Shown: piece after piece, positions 32,285 through 39,742 of the stretch
How the letters are laid out: each line of letters starts with the position of its first letter
Position numbering within the stretch: the first letter of the stretch is position 1
Translations under genes and position numbers: made by a program
Assembly (NCBI GenBank): GCA_016875225.1
Contig: VGRW01000027.1
Coordinates: forward strand, 1-40,450
Source of the DNA: Deltaproteobacteria bacterium
Lineage (GTDB): Bacteria > Myxococcota_A > UBA9160 > SZUA-336
Length of the DNA stretch: 40,450 nt
Reading direction: 5' to 3'
The notes under the pieces: model-generated
What the model was told of the DNA's origin: nothing
The model's database searches: none
The model's input: the letters and a program-made list of their open reading frames with translations, nothing else

Positions 32285-33118
32285 CTACGCGAAGACGCGG
32301 TTCCCGCCCGAGGCCTTCGCGCGGTACAGGCGAGCGTCGGCGGCGCGCACCAGGTCGGCCGCGGTCTTGCCGTCGCGCGGCGCGCTCGCGACTCCGAAGG
32401 AGAGGGTGAGCGACACGTCCGCGCCGTCCGGCCGGAGCGCCTCGGCCGCGATCCGGATCTTCTCCGCGACGGCGATCGCGCCAAGGACCGTGGTCTCGGG
32501 CAGCACGAGCGCGAGCTCGTCTCCGCCGTAGCGTCCCGCGGTGTCGCTGGTGCGCGAGCGCTCGCGCACCAGTCGGGCGATCTGCACCAGTGCCGCGTCG
32601 CCGGCCAGGTGTCCGTGGCGGTCGTTGAACGCCTTGAAGCGGTCGACGTCGATCATCACGAAGGCGAGATCCCGGCGGTAGCGATCCGCGCGCGCGGTCT
32701 CGCGCTCGAGCGCCGCCCAGAGGTGTCCGTGATTCGCAAGCCCGGTGAGCGCGTCGCGATCGGCGCGGACCAGCGCCTGCTCGTGATCGCACGCGTTCGA
32801 AAGCGCGATCGCGGCGTGCGCGACCAGCGCCCGGAGCGCGGCTTCATCGAGACCGCCGCGCGCGAAGACGCGCAGCCTGCCGACGCTCGCGCCGCGCGCG
32901 CGAAGCTCGATGACCTGCGCCGGCGCTCCGCCGCAGTCGCCGCGTTCGAGCTCGAGGGCGCTCGTCTCTTCGCGAGCCTCGAGCTCGAGCGCCGCACCGC
33001 TCGCGCTAGCGAGCGCCAGCACCGAGCCGAGAAGCCGTGCGGCCACGTCGGCGGCGCACAGGCTGCCGGAAAGCTCGCGAACGGCTTCGAGCAGGGCCTC
33101 TGCGCGCGCGTCGCTCAT
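32285..33118 (-). CDS. GGDEF diguanylate cyclase with N-terminal GAF-like region
   Basis: This is a 277-residue soluble protein. Residues 1-110 look like a compact GAF-type sensor (LLGSVLALASASGAALELEA ... VAHAAIALSNACDHEQAL). The C-terminal GGDEF domain has DALTGLANHGHL, VMIDVDRFKAFNDRHGHLAGD and the active-site YGGDEL (198-202; Leu replaces Phe, a tolerated variant). An intact inhibitory-site RxxD (R189-T-S-D192) lies five residues before GGDEL. It should make cyclic di-GMP and be product-inhibited. It is the first gene of the seven-gene minus-strand run, 20 bases ahead of the LLM oxidoreductase, and diverges from an MFS gene with 65 bases between starts. Confidence 0.92.
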   Translation of the reverse strand: MSDARAEALLEAVRELSGSLCAADVAARLLGSVLALASASGAALELEAREETSALELERGDCGGAPAQVIELRARGASVGRLRVFARGGLDEAALRALVAHAAIALSNACDHEQALVRADRDALTGLANHGHLWAALERETARADRYRRDLAFVMIDVDRFKAFNDRHGHLAGDAALVQIARLVRERSRTSDTAGRYGGDELALVLPETTVLGAIAVAEKIRIAAEALRPDGADVSLTLSFGVASAPRDGKTAADLVRAADARLYRAKASGGNRVFA

Positions 33119-33183
33119 CGCGCGATTCTACGCGGCCAGGCTCGCTTTCTCGCGTCCGGCCCGTGTGTCACCCTCCCGCGCCG

Positions 33184-34350
33184 ATGCCGCGCTCCGTCGC
33201 CTTCGCCGCACTCACCGCGTTCGTGCTCATGCTCGGCATCGGCGTGCTGTTTCCCGTGCTGCCGTTCCTGACCCGCGATCTCGGCATTCCCGACGCGCAG
33301 GCCGGCTGGCTGCTCGCGTCGTACCCGCTCGCCTCGTTCCTCGCGAGCCCGTTCTGGGGCCGGTTCTCCAACGCGCGCGGCCGAAAGCCCGCGCTCGTGA
33401 TCGGCCTGCTCGGCTACTCGCTGGGCTTCATCCTGTTCGGCTTCGGCCAGACGCTCGGCCAGCTCCTGGCGGCGCGCGTGCTCGGCGGGCTGCTCTCCGC
33501 GGCCGCGCTTCCCGCGCTCTTCGCGTACGTCGCCGACGTCACGAGCCCCGAGAAGCGCAGCTCCGGAATGGGGGCGCTCGGCGCAGGGCTGGGGCTCGGC
33601 GTGACGCTCGGGCCGGTGCTCGGCTGGCTGACCTACGCCGCCTATGGATTGCGCGCTCCGTACTTCGTGGCGGGCGCGATCGGGCTCGCAAACGCCCTCG
33701 CGGTCTCGCGCTGGCTGCCCGAGAGCCTCGACGCGGCCGCGCGCGCGGATCGCGATCGCGAGGCCGCGCCGCGCCGACCGCTCGCGCAGATCGCGCTGCC
33801 GCTCGCGCCGTTCCTGCTCTGCAGCTTCCTGACCTCGACGGCGCGAATGGCCGTCGACACGACCTTCGGCTTCTTCGCGCAGACCGCGCTCGGGGCGTCG
33901 CCGCGCGGTGTCGCCGGCGTGCTCTTCGCGATGGGCGTGACCTCGGCGCTGGTTCAGGGCGGGCTCTTGCGCTCGCTCGCGGGTCGGATCTCCGACCTGC
34001 AGCTCTTCGTCGCCGGATGCGCGCTGATGACCGCGGGGCTCGCGGGGCTGGGATTCGCGGGCAGCTGGGCGGGGGTGCTTTCGGGCGGCATTCCGGTCGC
34101 GGTCGGCTTCGCGCTGCTCGCGCCGACCCTCACCTCGCTGCTCTCGCGCGCCGCCGAGGACGTGCAGGGAGAGGCGCAGGGGTTGAACGGCAGCGCGACC
34201 GCGCTCTCGCGCGTGATCTCGCCGCTGCTGTTCACGACCGGCCTCTGGCCGAGCTTCGGCGGACCGGGCACCTACGGCGCCGCGGCGGTCCTGTCGGCGC
34301 TCGCGGGGGTCGTCGCGCTACTGCGCTTCAGAAGCCGGGTGGCGGCGTGA
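33184..34350 (+). CDS. MFS transporter, TetA/drug-efflux-like
   Basis: This 388-residue major facilitator has about 12 helices. It starts RSVAFAALTAFVLMLGIGVLFPVLPFL. The loop 2-3 motif is SPFWGRFSNARGRKPALVIG, and helix 5 has an antiporter-like GLGLGVTLGPVLGWL (motif C, G-x8-G-x3-GP-x2-GG related). This suggests proton-coupled export, as in TetA-type drug efflux; the substrate is unknown. The ATG at 33184 gives the normal N-terminus. The last 23 bases overlap the convergent amidase gene. It is not obviously part of either neighbouring operon. Confidence 0.87.
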   Translation: MPRSVAFAALTAFVLMLGIGVLFPVLPFLTRDLGIPDAQAGWLLASYPLASFLASPFWGRFSNARGRKPALVIGLLGYSLGFILFGFGQTLGQLLAARVLGGLLSAAALPALFAYVADVTSPEKRSSGMGALGAGLGLGVTLGPVLGWLTYAAYGLRAPYFVAGAIGLANALAVSRWLPESLDAAARADRDREAAPRRPLAQIALPLAPFLLCSFLTSTARMAVDTTFGFFAQTALGASPRGVAGVLFAMGVTSALVQGGLLRSLAGRISDLQLFVAGCALMTAGLAGLGFAGSWAGVLSGGIPVAVGFALLAPTLTSLLSRAAEDVQGEAQGLNGSATALSRVISPLLFTTGLWPSFGGPGTYGAAAVLSALAGVVALLRFRSRVAA

Positions 34351-35785
34351 AGCCGCCGAGCACCTGCGCGATGCGTCGGCCGAGGTCGAGCGTGGTGCGG
34401 TCCTCGAGGTAGGGCCCCGCGATCTGCAGCCCGACCGGCAGGTTCTCGGCCGTGCGACCTGCCGGCACTACCGTCGCGGGCAGCTTGCACATCGTGACGG
34501 GCGCGATCCACCCGAACATGTCGGTGTAGGGGCGTCTGGCGGAGTTCACCGTGAGCGAGCGCGTGGTGAACGGGCCGTCCTTCTGGTGGGGGATCGCCGC
34601 GACCTGGCTCACTGGCAGCAGCAGCGCGTCGTAGCTCGCGAAGAACTCCGCGAACCCGGCGCGAAGCGCCTCGCGCTGCTCGTTCGCGGCCAGCCACTGG
34701 TGGTGCTGCGCGGTGGTCGTGCGCGCTGTCAGGATCATCTCGGAGTCGTCGTCGGGCCGCGCGCCCGCGGCGAGCTTTCGCAGGCTCTCGAGCGAGTCCG
34801 GCGGAAGGCTCGACGCCATCAGCGGCATGAGCAGCCACTGGTAGATCCGCGCAGCCTCGTGAAGGCGAAGCGGCGGGCGGGCGCGCTCGTCGATCCTCGC
34901 ACCGGCGCGGCGAAGCTTCTCGACCGCCTCGGCGTGGACCCGCTTCACGGCGCCGTCGACGGGGAAGTCGCCGTCGTCGAGCCACGCGGCGATCCGGTAC
35001 TCGGCGAGGCTCGCACGGCGCGGCGCGGGAAGCTCGAGTCGCCAACCCTTCGACTCCCGCTCGCTCGCTCCCGCGAGCACGCCGAGCGCGAGCTCGAGAT
35101 CCTCGATCGAGCGCGCGATCGGCCCGTGCACGTTCAGGTCGGGCTCGGCGAACGCGCCGGGCGGGAAGGGAATGTGCCCGCGCTGCGGGATGATCCCGTA
35201 GCTCGGCTTGTGCCCGAAGACGCCGCACCAGTTCGACGGCACGCGGATCGACCCGCCGATGTCGCTGCCGAGCTCGAGCGCCGTGTAGCCCGCCGCGATC
35301 GCGGCCGCGGCGCCGCCGGACGATCCGCCCGGCGTGCGCTCGAGGTTCCACGGGTTGCACGTGGTGGGGAAGAGCTCGTTGAAGCTCTGCCAGTCGCTCG
35401 TCATGTACGGCGTGTTGGTCTTGCCGAACACGATCGCGCCCGCCTTGCGCAGCCGAGCGACCGCGATCGCGTCGCGCGTCGGCACGTGGTTCGCGAGCTC
35501 CGGCGCCCCGCAGGTGGTGCGGATCCCCTCGGTCTCGAAGCTGTCCTTGATCGTGATCGGCAGCCCGTGCAGCGGCCCGAGCTCGCGTCCGGCCGCCCGC
35601 GCGCGATCGGCCGCATCCGCCTCCGCGCGCGCGCGCGTGGCCTCGAGCGTGACGACCGCGTGGATCGCGCCGTCGTGCTTCTCGACCCGCGACAGCGCCT
35701 GCTCGAGCAGATCGCGGCTCTGGAGCTCGCCGCTGCGCAGGCGCGCGCAGAGATCGGTGGCCGTGCGGAACGAGAGATCGCTCAT
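34328..35785 (-). CDS. Amidase-signature family hydrolase
   Basis: This 485-residue protein of the amidase signature family uses a Ser-cisSer-Lys triad. Visible residues are Lys80 in LPITIKDSFETEG, the cis-Ser in TPGGSSGGAAAAIAAG (about 156), and the nucleophile Ser179 in GSDIGGSIRVPSNWCGVFGHKPS. The C-terminal MCKLPATVVPAGRTAENLPVGLQIAGP is also typical. It could hydrolyse a range of carboxamides. It is not GatA by context (no gatB/gatC), and its central region differs. No signal peptide is present. The gene is convergent with the MFS gene and divergent from apaG, with 17 bases between those starts. Confidence 0.92.
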   Translation of the reverse strand: MSDLSFRTATDLCARLRSGELQSRDLLEQALSRVEKHDGAIHAVVTLEATRARAEADAADRARAAGRELGPLHGLPITIKDSFETEGIRTTCGAPELANHVPTRDAIAVARLRKAGAIVFGKTNTPYMTSDWQSFNELFPTTCNPWNLERTPGGSSGGAAAAIAAGYTALELGSDIGGSIRVPSNWCGVFGHKPSYGIIPQRGHIPFPPGAFAEPDLNVHGPIARSIEDLELALGVLAGASERESKGWRLELPAPRRASLAEYRIAAWLDDGDFPVDGAVKRVHAEAVEKLRRAGARIDERARPPLRLHEAARIYQWLLMPLMASSLPPDSLESLRKLAAGARPDDDSEMILTARTTTAQHHQWLAANEQREALRAGFAEFFASYDALLLPVSQVAAIPHQKDGPFTTRSLTVNSARRPYTDMFGWIAPVTMCKLPATVVPAGRTAENLPVGLQIAGPYLEDRTTLDLGRRIAQVLGGFTPPPGF

Positions 35786-35802
35786 CGGGGCCCTCTTTCG
35801 CG

Positions 35803-36249
35803 ATGGACGACCGGCATCGTACCATGCGCCTCGTCGGATCCGACGCAGCGGAGGCGAATTTGGGCAGCTCGGAAGCGCTGACGCGCGGCATCCGCGTGAG
35901 GGTCGCGTCGAAGTACGTGGCCTCGCGCTCGCGACCGCTGATGAACGAGTACTTCTTCGCGTACTCGATCCAGATCTCGAACGAGGGTCGCGAGACGGTG
36001 CAGCTGGTCTCTCGCCACTGGACGATCACCGACGCGGAGGGGCAGGTGGAAGAGGTCCGCGGGCCCGGCGTGGTCGGCGAGCAGCCGGTGCTCGGCCCGG
36101 GCGACGCGTTCGAGTACACATCCGCGTGTCCGCTCGCGACGCCGTTCGGATCGATGAGCGGCACGTACCAGATGGTAACGGAGTCCGGGGAGCACTTCGA
36201 CGCCGAGGTGGGCCGCTTCGCGCTCGCCGAGCCGTACGCGATCAACTAG
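35803..36249 (+). CDS. apaG: ApaG-domain protein
   Basis: This protein has up to 148 residues and a single ApaG/DUF525 fibronectin-like domain: RGIRVRVASKYVASRSRP, FFAYSIQISNEGRETVQLVSRHW, then GVVGEQPVLGPGDAFEYTSACPLATPFGSMSGTYQM. The closing segment FDAEVGRFAL completes it. ApaG is a small beta-sandwich protein of unclear biochemical role. In enterobacteria it is linked with the Ap4A hydrolase gene apaH, but no apaH is adjacent here. Two ATGs are possible (35803 and 35824); the second gives 141 residues, closer to the usual length, and neither has a clear ribosome site. It is followed after 13 bases by the molybdopterin oxidoreductase gene. Confidence 0.9.
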   Translation: MDDRHRTMRLVGSDAAEANLGSSEALTRGIRVRVASKYVASRSRPLMNEYFFAYSIQISNEGRETVQLVSRHWTITDAEGQVEEVRGPGVVGEQPVLGPGDAFEYTSACPLATPFGSMSGTYQMVTESGEHFDAEVGRFALAEPYAIN

Positions 36250-36250
36250 G

Positions 36251-36255
36251 GGAGG
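36251..36255 (+). promoter_or_regulatory. Ribosome binding site fixing the TTG start of the molybdopterin oxidoreductase
   Basis: GGAGG stands seven bases before TTG at 36263. This strong site, together with the iron-sulfur cysteines starting at residue 10, supports the unusual TTG start rather than an internal ATG. Confidence 0.8.
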
Positions 36256-36262
36256 AGCGAAG

Positions 36263-38356
36263 TTGAGCGAGCGCAAGGTCCACACCTTCTGTCGCGTCTG
36301 CGAGCCGGCCTGCGGGCTGGTCGCGTCGGTGCAAGGCGACCGCCTGGAATCGCTGCGGCCCGACCCCGAGCACCCGGTCTCGCGCGGATTCGCCTGCAAC
36401 AAGGGCCTGGCCGGCGTCGAGATCCACCACGACCCCGACCGCCTTTCCCACCCGCAGCGCCGCCGCGCGGACGGGCGCTTGGAGCGACTTGGCTGGGACG
36501 ACGCGACGTCGCAGATCGCGTCCCGCCTGCGTGAGATCGTGGCTGCGCACGGGCCGGACGCCGTGGCTTCCTACATCGGCAATCCCAGCGCCTTCAACGC
36601 GCTGATCGCGCCGGCCGCGGGCGCGTTCTTCGGCCAGCTCGGCGCGCGGCGCTCCTTCAGCTCGGGTACACAGGATTGCGCCAACAAGTTCGCGGGCAGC
36701 GAGGCCGTCTTCGGCTCGAGCACGATCCACCCGATTCCGGACCTCGAGAACGCCGATCTGGTGCTGATCTTCGGCGCCAACCCGCGCGTCTCGCACGGCA
36801 GCTTCATCTCGATCGCCGATCCCGCGCGCGTGCTGAAGGACGCGCGCAAGCGCGGCGCTCGGCTGCGCTTCGTGAACCCGCGCGAGATCGAGTCCGCGGA
36901 GCCGGGCGAGACGATCCTGATCCGCCCCGACACGGACGTGTACCTGCTGGCGGCGCTTCTTCACGAGCTCGACCTTCTCGGCGGCTTCGACGAGGCCGCG
37001 CTCGCGGCGCACGGCGCGCACGTCGCGGAGCTAGGGGCGTTCGTCTCGCGCTACCCGGCCGAGCGCGCCGCGACCGTGACCGGCATTCCGGCCGAGACCA
37101 TCCGCGGGCTCGCGAGCGAGATCGCGCAGGCGAAGAGCTGCGCGGTGCACCTCTCGACGGGCGTGAACATGGGCCGGCAGGGCACGCTCGCCTACGCGCT
37201 GCTCCACGTGCTCTCGTTCGCGAGCGGAAATCTCGACCGGCGCGGCGGGAACATCCTCTCGGTCGGCTTCTACGAGGCGGCGAAGGCGGGACGGCGCGAG
37301 TTCTCGAGCTCCTACGCCGACACCGAATTCGGTCGGCTGCGAAAGGGGGCGCTGCCCGGCACGCTGCTCTCGCAATCGATCCTCGATTCGGCCAACCCGG
37401 TGCGCGCGCTCTTCGTCGTGGCGGGAAATCCGCTGCTCTCGATCGCGGGCGAGGCGCGACTGCGCGAGGCGTTCGGGGCGCTCGAGCTTCTGGTCTGCAT
37501 CGACCTCTACCCCAACGCGACCTCGGAGTACGCCGACTTCCTGCTCCCGGCGACCGACGCCTTCGAGCGCGCGGACGTGAACCTGACCGGGCTCGGCCTG
37601 CAGCACGAGCCGTGGGTGCAGTGGACCGACGCGGTGGTGCCCGCGCGGGCGGAGCGCCGCGAGGAGTGGTGGATCTTCGCGCGGCTCTGCCAGGAGCTCG
37701 GCCTGAAGAGCGCGCTCGACGCGGGCCCCGAGCCGGATCTCTGGGGTCGGATCGACCACATGCTGAAATCGCGCGGCCACTCGCTCGAGGAGCTCCGCGA
37801 AAGCCCGCACGGGATCGTCTTCTCGCGGCCTTCTCCCGGGAGCTTCTTCGAGAGGCAGATCCAGACCCCGGACCGGCGGGTCGACTGCTGCCCGCCCGGC
37901 TTCGCCGAAGCGATCGAGCGCGCGGAGCGGATCTTCCGCGAGCTCGAGAGGGAAGGGCGCTCGCGCCTGAAGCTGATCACGCGGCGCGACCCGTACATGC
38001 ACAACAGCTGGTACGCGAACCTCCCGGCCATGAAGCGCGGGCGCCGCGATCGCAACCGCCTCCACGTCCACCCGGCCGACGCGGCCGAGCGCGGGCTCGC
38101 CGACGGCGCGAAGGCGCGGATCTGGAACGAGAACGGCGCGCTCGAGCTCGAGATCGAGCACGACGCGACGCTGATGCGCGGCGTGGTCGCGCTCGCTCAC
38201 GGCTGGGGCCACCGCGGCGCGGCGGGGATGCGCGTGGCCGCGCGCGCGCCGGGCGTGAACGCCAACGCGCTGCTGCCGATCGGGCCGGGCTCGTTCGAGC
38301 CGCTCTCGAGCCAGGCCTTCATGACCGGAATCCCGGTGGAGCTGGCGCCTCTCTAG
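36263..38356 (+). CDS. Molybdopterin-dependent oxidoreductase (DMSO reductase/formate dehydrogenase superfamily)
   Basis: This is a 697-residue catalytic subunit. The N-terminal [4Fe-4S] motif is Cys10-x2-Cys13-x3-Cys17-x27-Cys45 (HTFCRVCEPACGLVASV to RGFACNKG). Molybdopterin-binding blocks follow, including ADLVLIFGANPRVSHG, RPDTDVYLLAALLHEL, LFVVAGNPLLSIAGE and ATSEYADFLLPATDAFERAD. The C-terminal dinucleotide-binding domain contains LHVHPADAAERGLADGAKARIWNENG. There is no twin-arginine signal, so it is cytoplasmic. No partner electron-transfer subunit or cofactor gene is adjacent. Relatives are often annotated 'formate dehydrogenase' or 'dehydrogenase' without evidence; the true substrate is unknown. 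It may be co-transcribed with apaG. Confidence 0.9.
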   Translation: MSERKVHTFCRVCEPACGLVASVQGDRLESLRPDPEHPVSRGFACNKGLAGVEIHHDPDRLSHPQRRRADGRLERLGWDDATSQIASRLREIVAAHGPDAVASYIGNPSAFNALIAPAAGAFFGQLGARRSFSSGTQDCANKFAGSEAVFGSSTIHPIPDLENADLVLIFGANPRVSHGSFISIADPARVLKDARKRGARLRFVNPREIESAEPGETILIRPDTDVYLLAALLHELDLLGGFDEAALAAHGAHVAELGAFVSRYPAERAATVTGIPAETIRGLASEIAQAKSCAVHLSTGVNMGRQGTLAYALLHVLSFASGNLDRRGGNILSVGFYEAAKAGRREFSSSYADTEFGRLRKGALPGTLLSQSILDSANPVRALFVVAGNPLLSIAGEARLREAFGALELLVCIDLYPNATSEYADFLLPATDAFERADVNLTGLGLQHEPWVQWTDAVVPARAERREEWWIFARLCQELGLKSALDAGPEPDLWGRIDHMLKSRGHSLEELRESPHGIVFSRPSPGSFFERQIQTPDRRVDCCPPGFAEAIERAERIFRELEREGRSRLKLITRRDPYMHNSWYANLPAMKRGRRDRNRLHVHPADAAERGLADGAKARIWNENGALELEIEHDATLMRGVVALAHGWGHRGAAGMRVAARAPGVNANALLPIGPGSFEPLSSQAFMTGIPVELAPL

Positions 38357-38390
38357 GACAGGGGTTCGGGACGCCGGCCCGGGGCCGGGC

Positions 38391-38419
38391 TTGCATCTAT
38401 AAATGAACACGTTCATAAT
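38391..38419 (+). promoter_or_regulatory. Sigma-70-type promoter of the tetR-coq4-like operon
   Basis: TTGCAT (38391-38396) and CATAAT (38414-38419) are separated by 17 bases and lie in the only clearly AT-rich patch of the neighbourhood. They match the TTGACA/TATAAT consensus at four and five positions respectively. The -10 box sits inside the palindromic operator, so a bound repressor would block polymerase. Upstream, 38373-38390 holds a GC-rich hairpin (CCGGC/GCCGG arms) without a T-run, which might weakly terminate the oxidoreductase transcript. Confidence 0.65.
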
Positions 38420-38432
38420 TGATCGTGTTCAT
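38403..38432 (+). promoter_or_regulatory. Inverted-repeat operator of the TetR regulator
   Basis: ATGAACACG (38403-38411) and its exact reverse complement CGTGTTCAT (38424-38432) frame a 12-base spacer. A third half-site GTTCAT (38411-38416) makes a tight ATGAAC-AC-GTTCAT palindrome within the left part. The sites cover the -10 box and probable start of transcription just ahead of the TetR gene, the usual geometry for TetR autorepression. Binding is inferred. Confidence 0.75.
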
Positions 38433-38437
38433 GGAGG
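38433..38437 (+). promoter_or_regulatory. Ribosome binding site that sets the TetR start at 38443
   Basis: GGAGG ends five bases before the ATG at 38443. The two earlier in-frame candidates (TTG 38419, ATG 38431) lie in or upstream of the operator and have no such site. Confidence 0.78.
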
Positions 38438-38442
38438 TGCAG

Positions 38443-39084
38443 ATGCCCGAGCCGGCGGTCGGACTCCGAGAGCGGAACAAGCGCGAGAAGCTGGCGCGGA
38501 TCACCGCGTCCGCGCGGGAGCTGTTCCGCACCAAGGGCTTCGAGGAGGCGACCGCTCGCGAGATCTGCGAGCGGGCCGAGATCGGCACCGGCACGCTCTT
38601 CCTCTACGTGCGCGACAAGCGCGAGCTGCTCTTCCTCTGCTTCGAGGCCGACGCGCGGCGGCTCTTCGCCGAGGGCCGGGCCGAGGCGCTCCGGACCGAC
38701 GGCCTGGTCGCGCAGCTGCTCTGCCTGTTCCGCCGCTTCATCGACTACTACGCGGCCGACCCCGCGCTCTCGAAGGCGATCGTGCGCGAGCTGTTCTTCC
38801 GCCCGCACGACCCCGAGGGCATCGGCCGGCTCACGCGCGAGTACTCCGAGCACGTGGCCGACCTCGTCACCGCCGCGCAGGCCCGGAGGGAGATCCGCGC
38901 CGACGTGTCGGCCAAGCTCGCCGCGATGGCGTTCTACGCGCACTACGCGTTCTGGATTCTCGGCTGGCTCGGCACGGGGATGCTCTCCGCCGAGAGCGTG
39001 GAGCCGGGGCTGCGGCAGGCGCTCGAGCTCCAGCTCGACGGGCTCGCGGCCCGCCGCGCGGATCGAAACACGAAGAGGAGATAG
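38443..39084 (+). CDS. TetR/AcrR-family transcriptional regulator
   Basis: This is a 213-residue regulator. The N-terminal helix-turn-helix domain reads REKLARITASARELFRTKGFEEATAREICERAEIGTGTLFLYVRDKRELL, with the typical 'G-GTLF-YV-DK-EL' recognition helix. Residues 70-205 form an all-helical ligand-binding domain of no assigned subfamily. The start at 38443 is set by the GGAGG before it. The palindromic ATGAAC/GTTCAT elements upstream suggest autoregulation. The Coq4-motif gene starts four bases after its stop, with its own AGGAG, so the regulator probably controls that gene and perhaps the neighbouring oxidoreductase. The inducer is unknown; many such TetR proteins sense acyl-CoAs or aromatic compounds. 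Confidence 0.92.
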   Translation: MPEPAVGLRERNKREKLARITASARELFRTKGFEEATAREICERAEIGTGTLFLYVRDKRELLFLCFEADARRLFAEGRAEALRTDGLVAQLLCLFRRFIDYYAADPALSKAIVRELFFRPHDPEGIGRLTREYSEHVADLVTAAQARREIRADVSAKLAAMAFYAHYAFWILGWLGTGMLSAESVEPGLRQALELQLDGLAARRADRNTKRR

Positions 39085-39087
39085 GCG

Positions 39088-39678
39088 ATGGCGAAGATGG
39101 ACCTGGCGATCAGCGTGGGCGAGGCGCGCGCGCGCTACTTCGAGGAGTCGGGCTTTCCGCCGGACGGCGGCATGTCGCAGAGCTTCGTGGCGTTCTGGAA
39201 GCTCGGCCCGATCCCGATCGGGTTTCCCAACTCGAACGCGCGACGGCGCGCGCTCCAGATGCACGACCTGCACCACGTGGCGACGGGCTACCCGCCCAGC
39301 TGGACCGGCGAGGTCGAGATCAGCGCCTGGGAGCTCGCGACCGGCTGCGGCGGGTACGCATTCGCGTGGACGATCACGCTGCAGGGGCTGGCCGTCGGCC
39401 TGTTCGTGAGCCCGATCAAGACCTGGCGCGCGTGGGTGCGCGGGCGCAACACGCGCAGCCTCTACGCGGAGCAGTTCTCGGAGTCGCTGCTGCGCAAGAG
39501 CGTGGGCGAGCTTCGCCGCCACCTCGGGCTCGACCGGGGTGTGCCGCGCGCGACGCTCGGCGACGCGCTCTCGTTCGGGTTCTGGAGCTCGGTCGCGCTT
39601 GCGCAGACGGCGGCGATGTTCGCGCTGCTGGCGCTGCCCGTCGCCGGGCTCGCCATGCTGGTCCGAGCGCTGGTCTAG
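39088..39678 (+). CDS. Coq4-motif membrane protein
   Basis: This is a 196-residue protein. It contains His59-Asp60-x2-His63-x11-Glu75 (MHDLHHVATGYPPSWTGEVE), exactly the HDxxHx11E zinc motif of Coq4, which acts in ubiquinone biosynthesis. The spacing and the flanking helix-like segments support a distant Coq4 relation. Unlike soluble Coq4, the protein has two hydrophobic segments: FAWTITLQGLAVGLFVSPI at about 93-111, and a stronger C-terminal one (VALAQTAAMFALLALPVAGLAMLV) at about 169-192. It is probably membrane-bound. It follows the TetR gene by three bases, with AGGAG upstream. No other quinone-biosynthesis gene is present, so its substrate could be a different prenylated or lipid compound. 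The motif is clear; the function is inference. Confidence 0.78.
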   Translation: MAKMDLAISVGEARARYFEESGFPPDGGMSQSFVAFWKLGPIPIGFPNSNARRRALQMHDLHHVATGYPPSWTGEVEISAWELATGCGGYAFAWTITLQGLAVGLFVSPIKTWRAWVRGRNTRSLYAEQFSESLLRKSVGELRRHLGLDRGVPRATLGDALSFGFWSSVALAQTAAMFALLALPVAGLAMLVRALV

Positions 39679-39742
39679 GCCGGAAGCGGTCCCGCCGCGG
39701 CAGGAGATTCGTCGGGGTCGCAGGCTAGAATGCGCGCGCCTC

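Noticed and set aside
38373-38390. Rho-independent terminator after the molybdopterin oxidoreductase
   Set aside because: A GC-rich hairpin is possible but there is no T-tract after it, so it is mentioned only with the promoter and not called.
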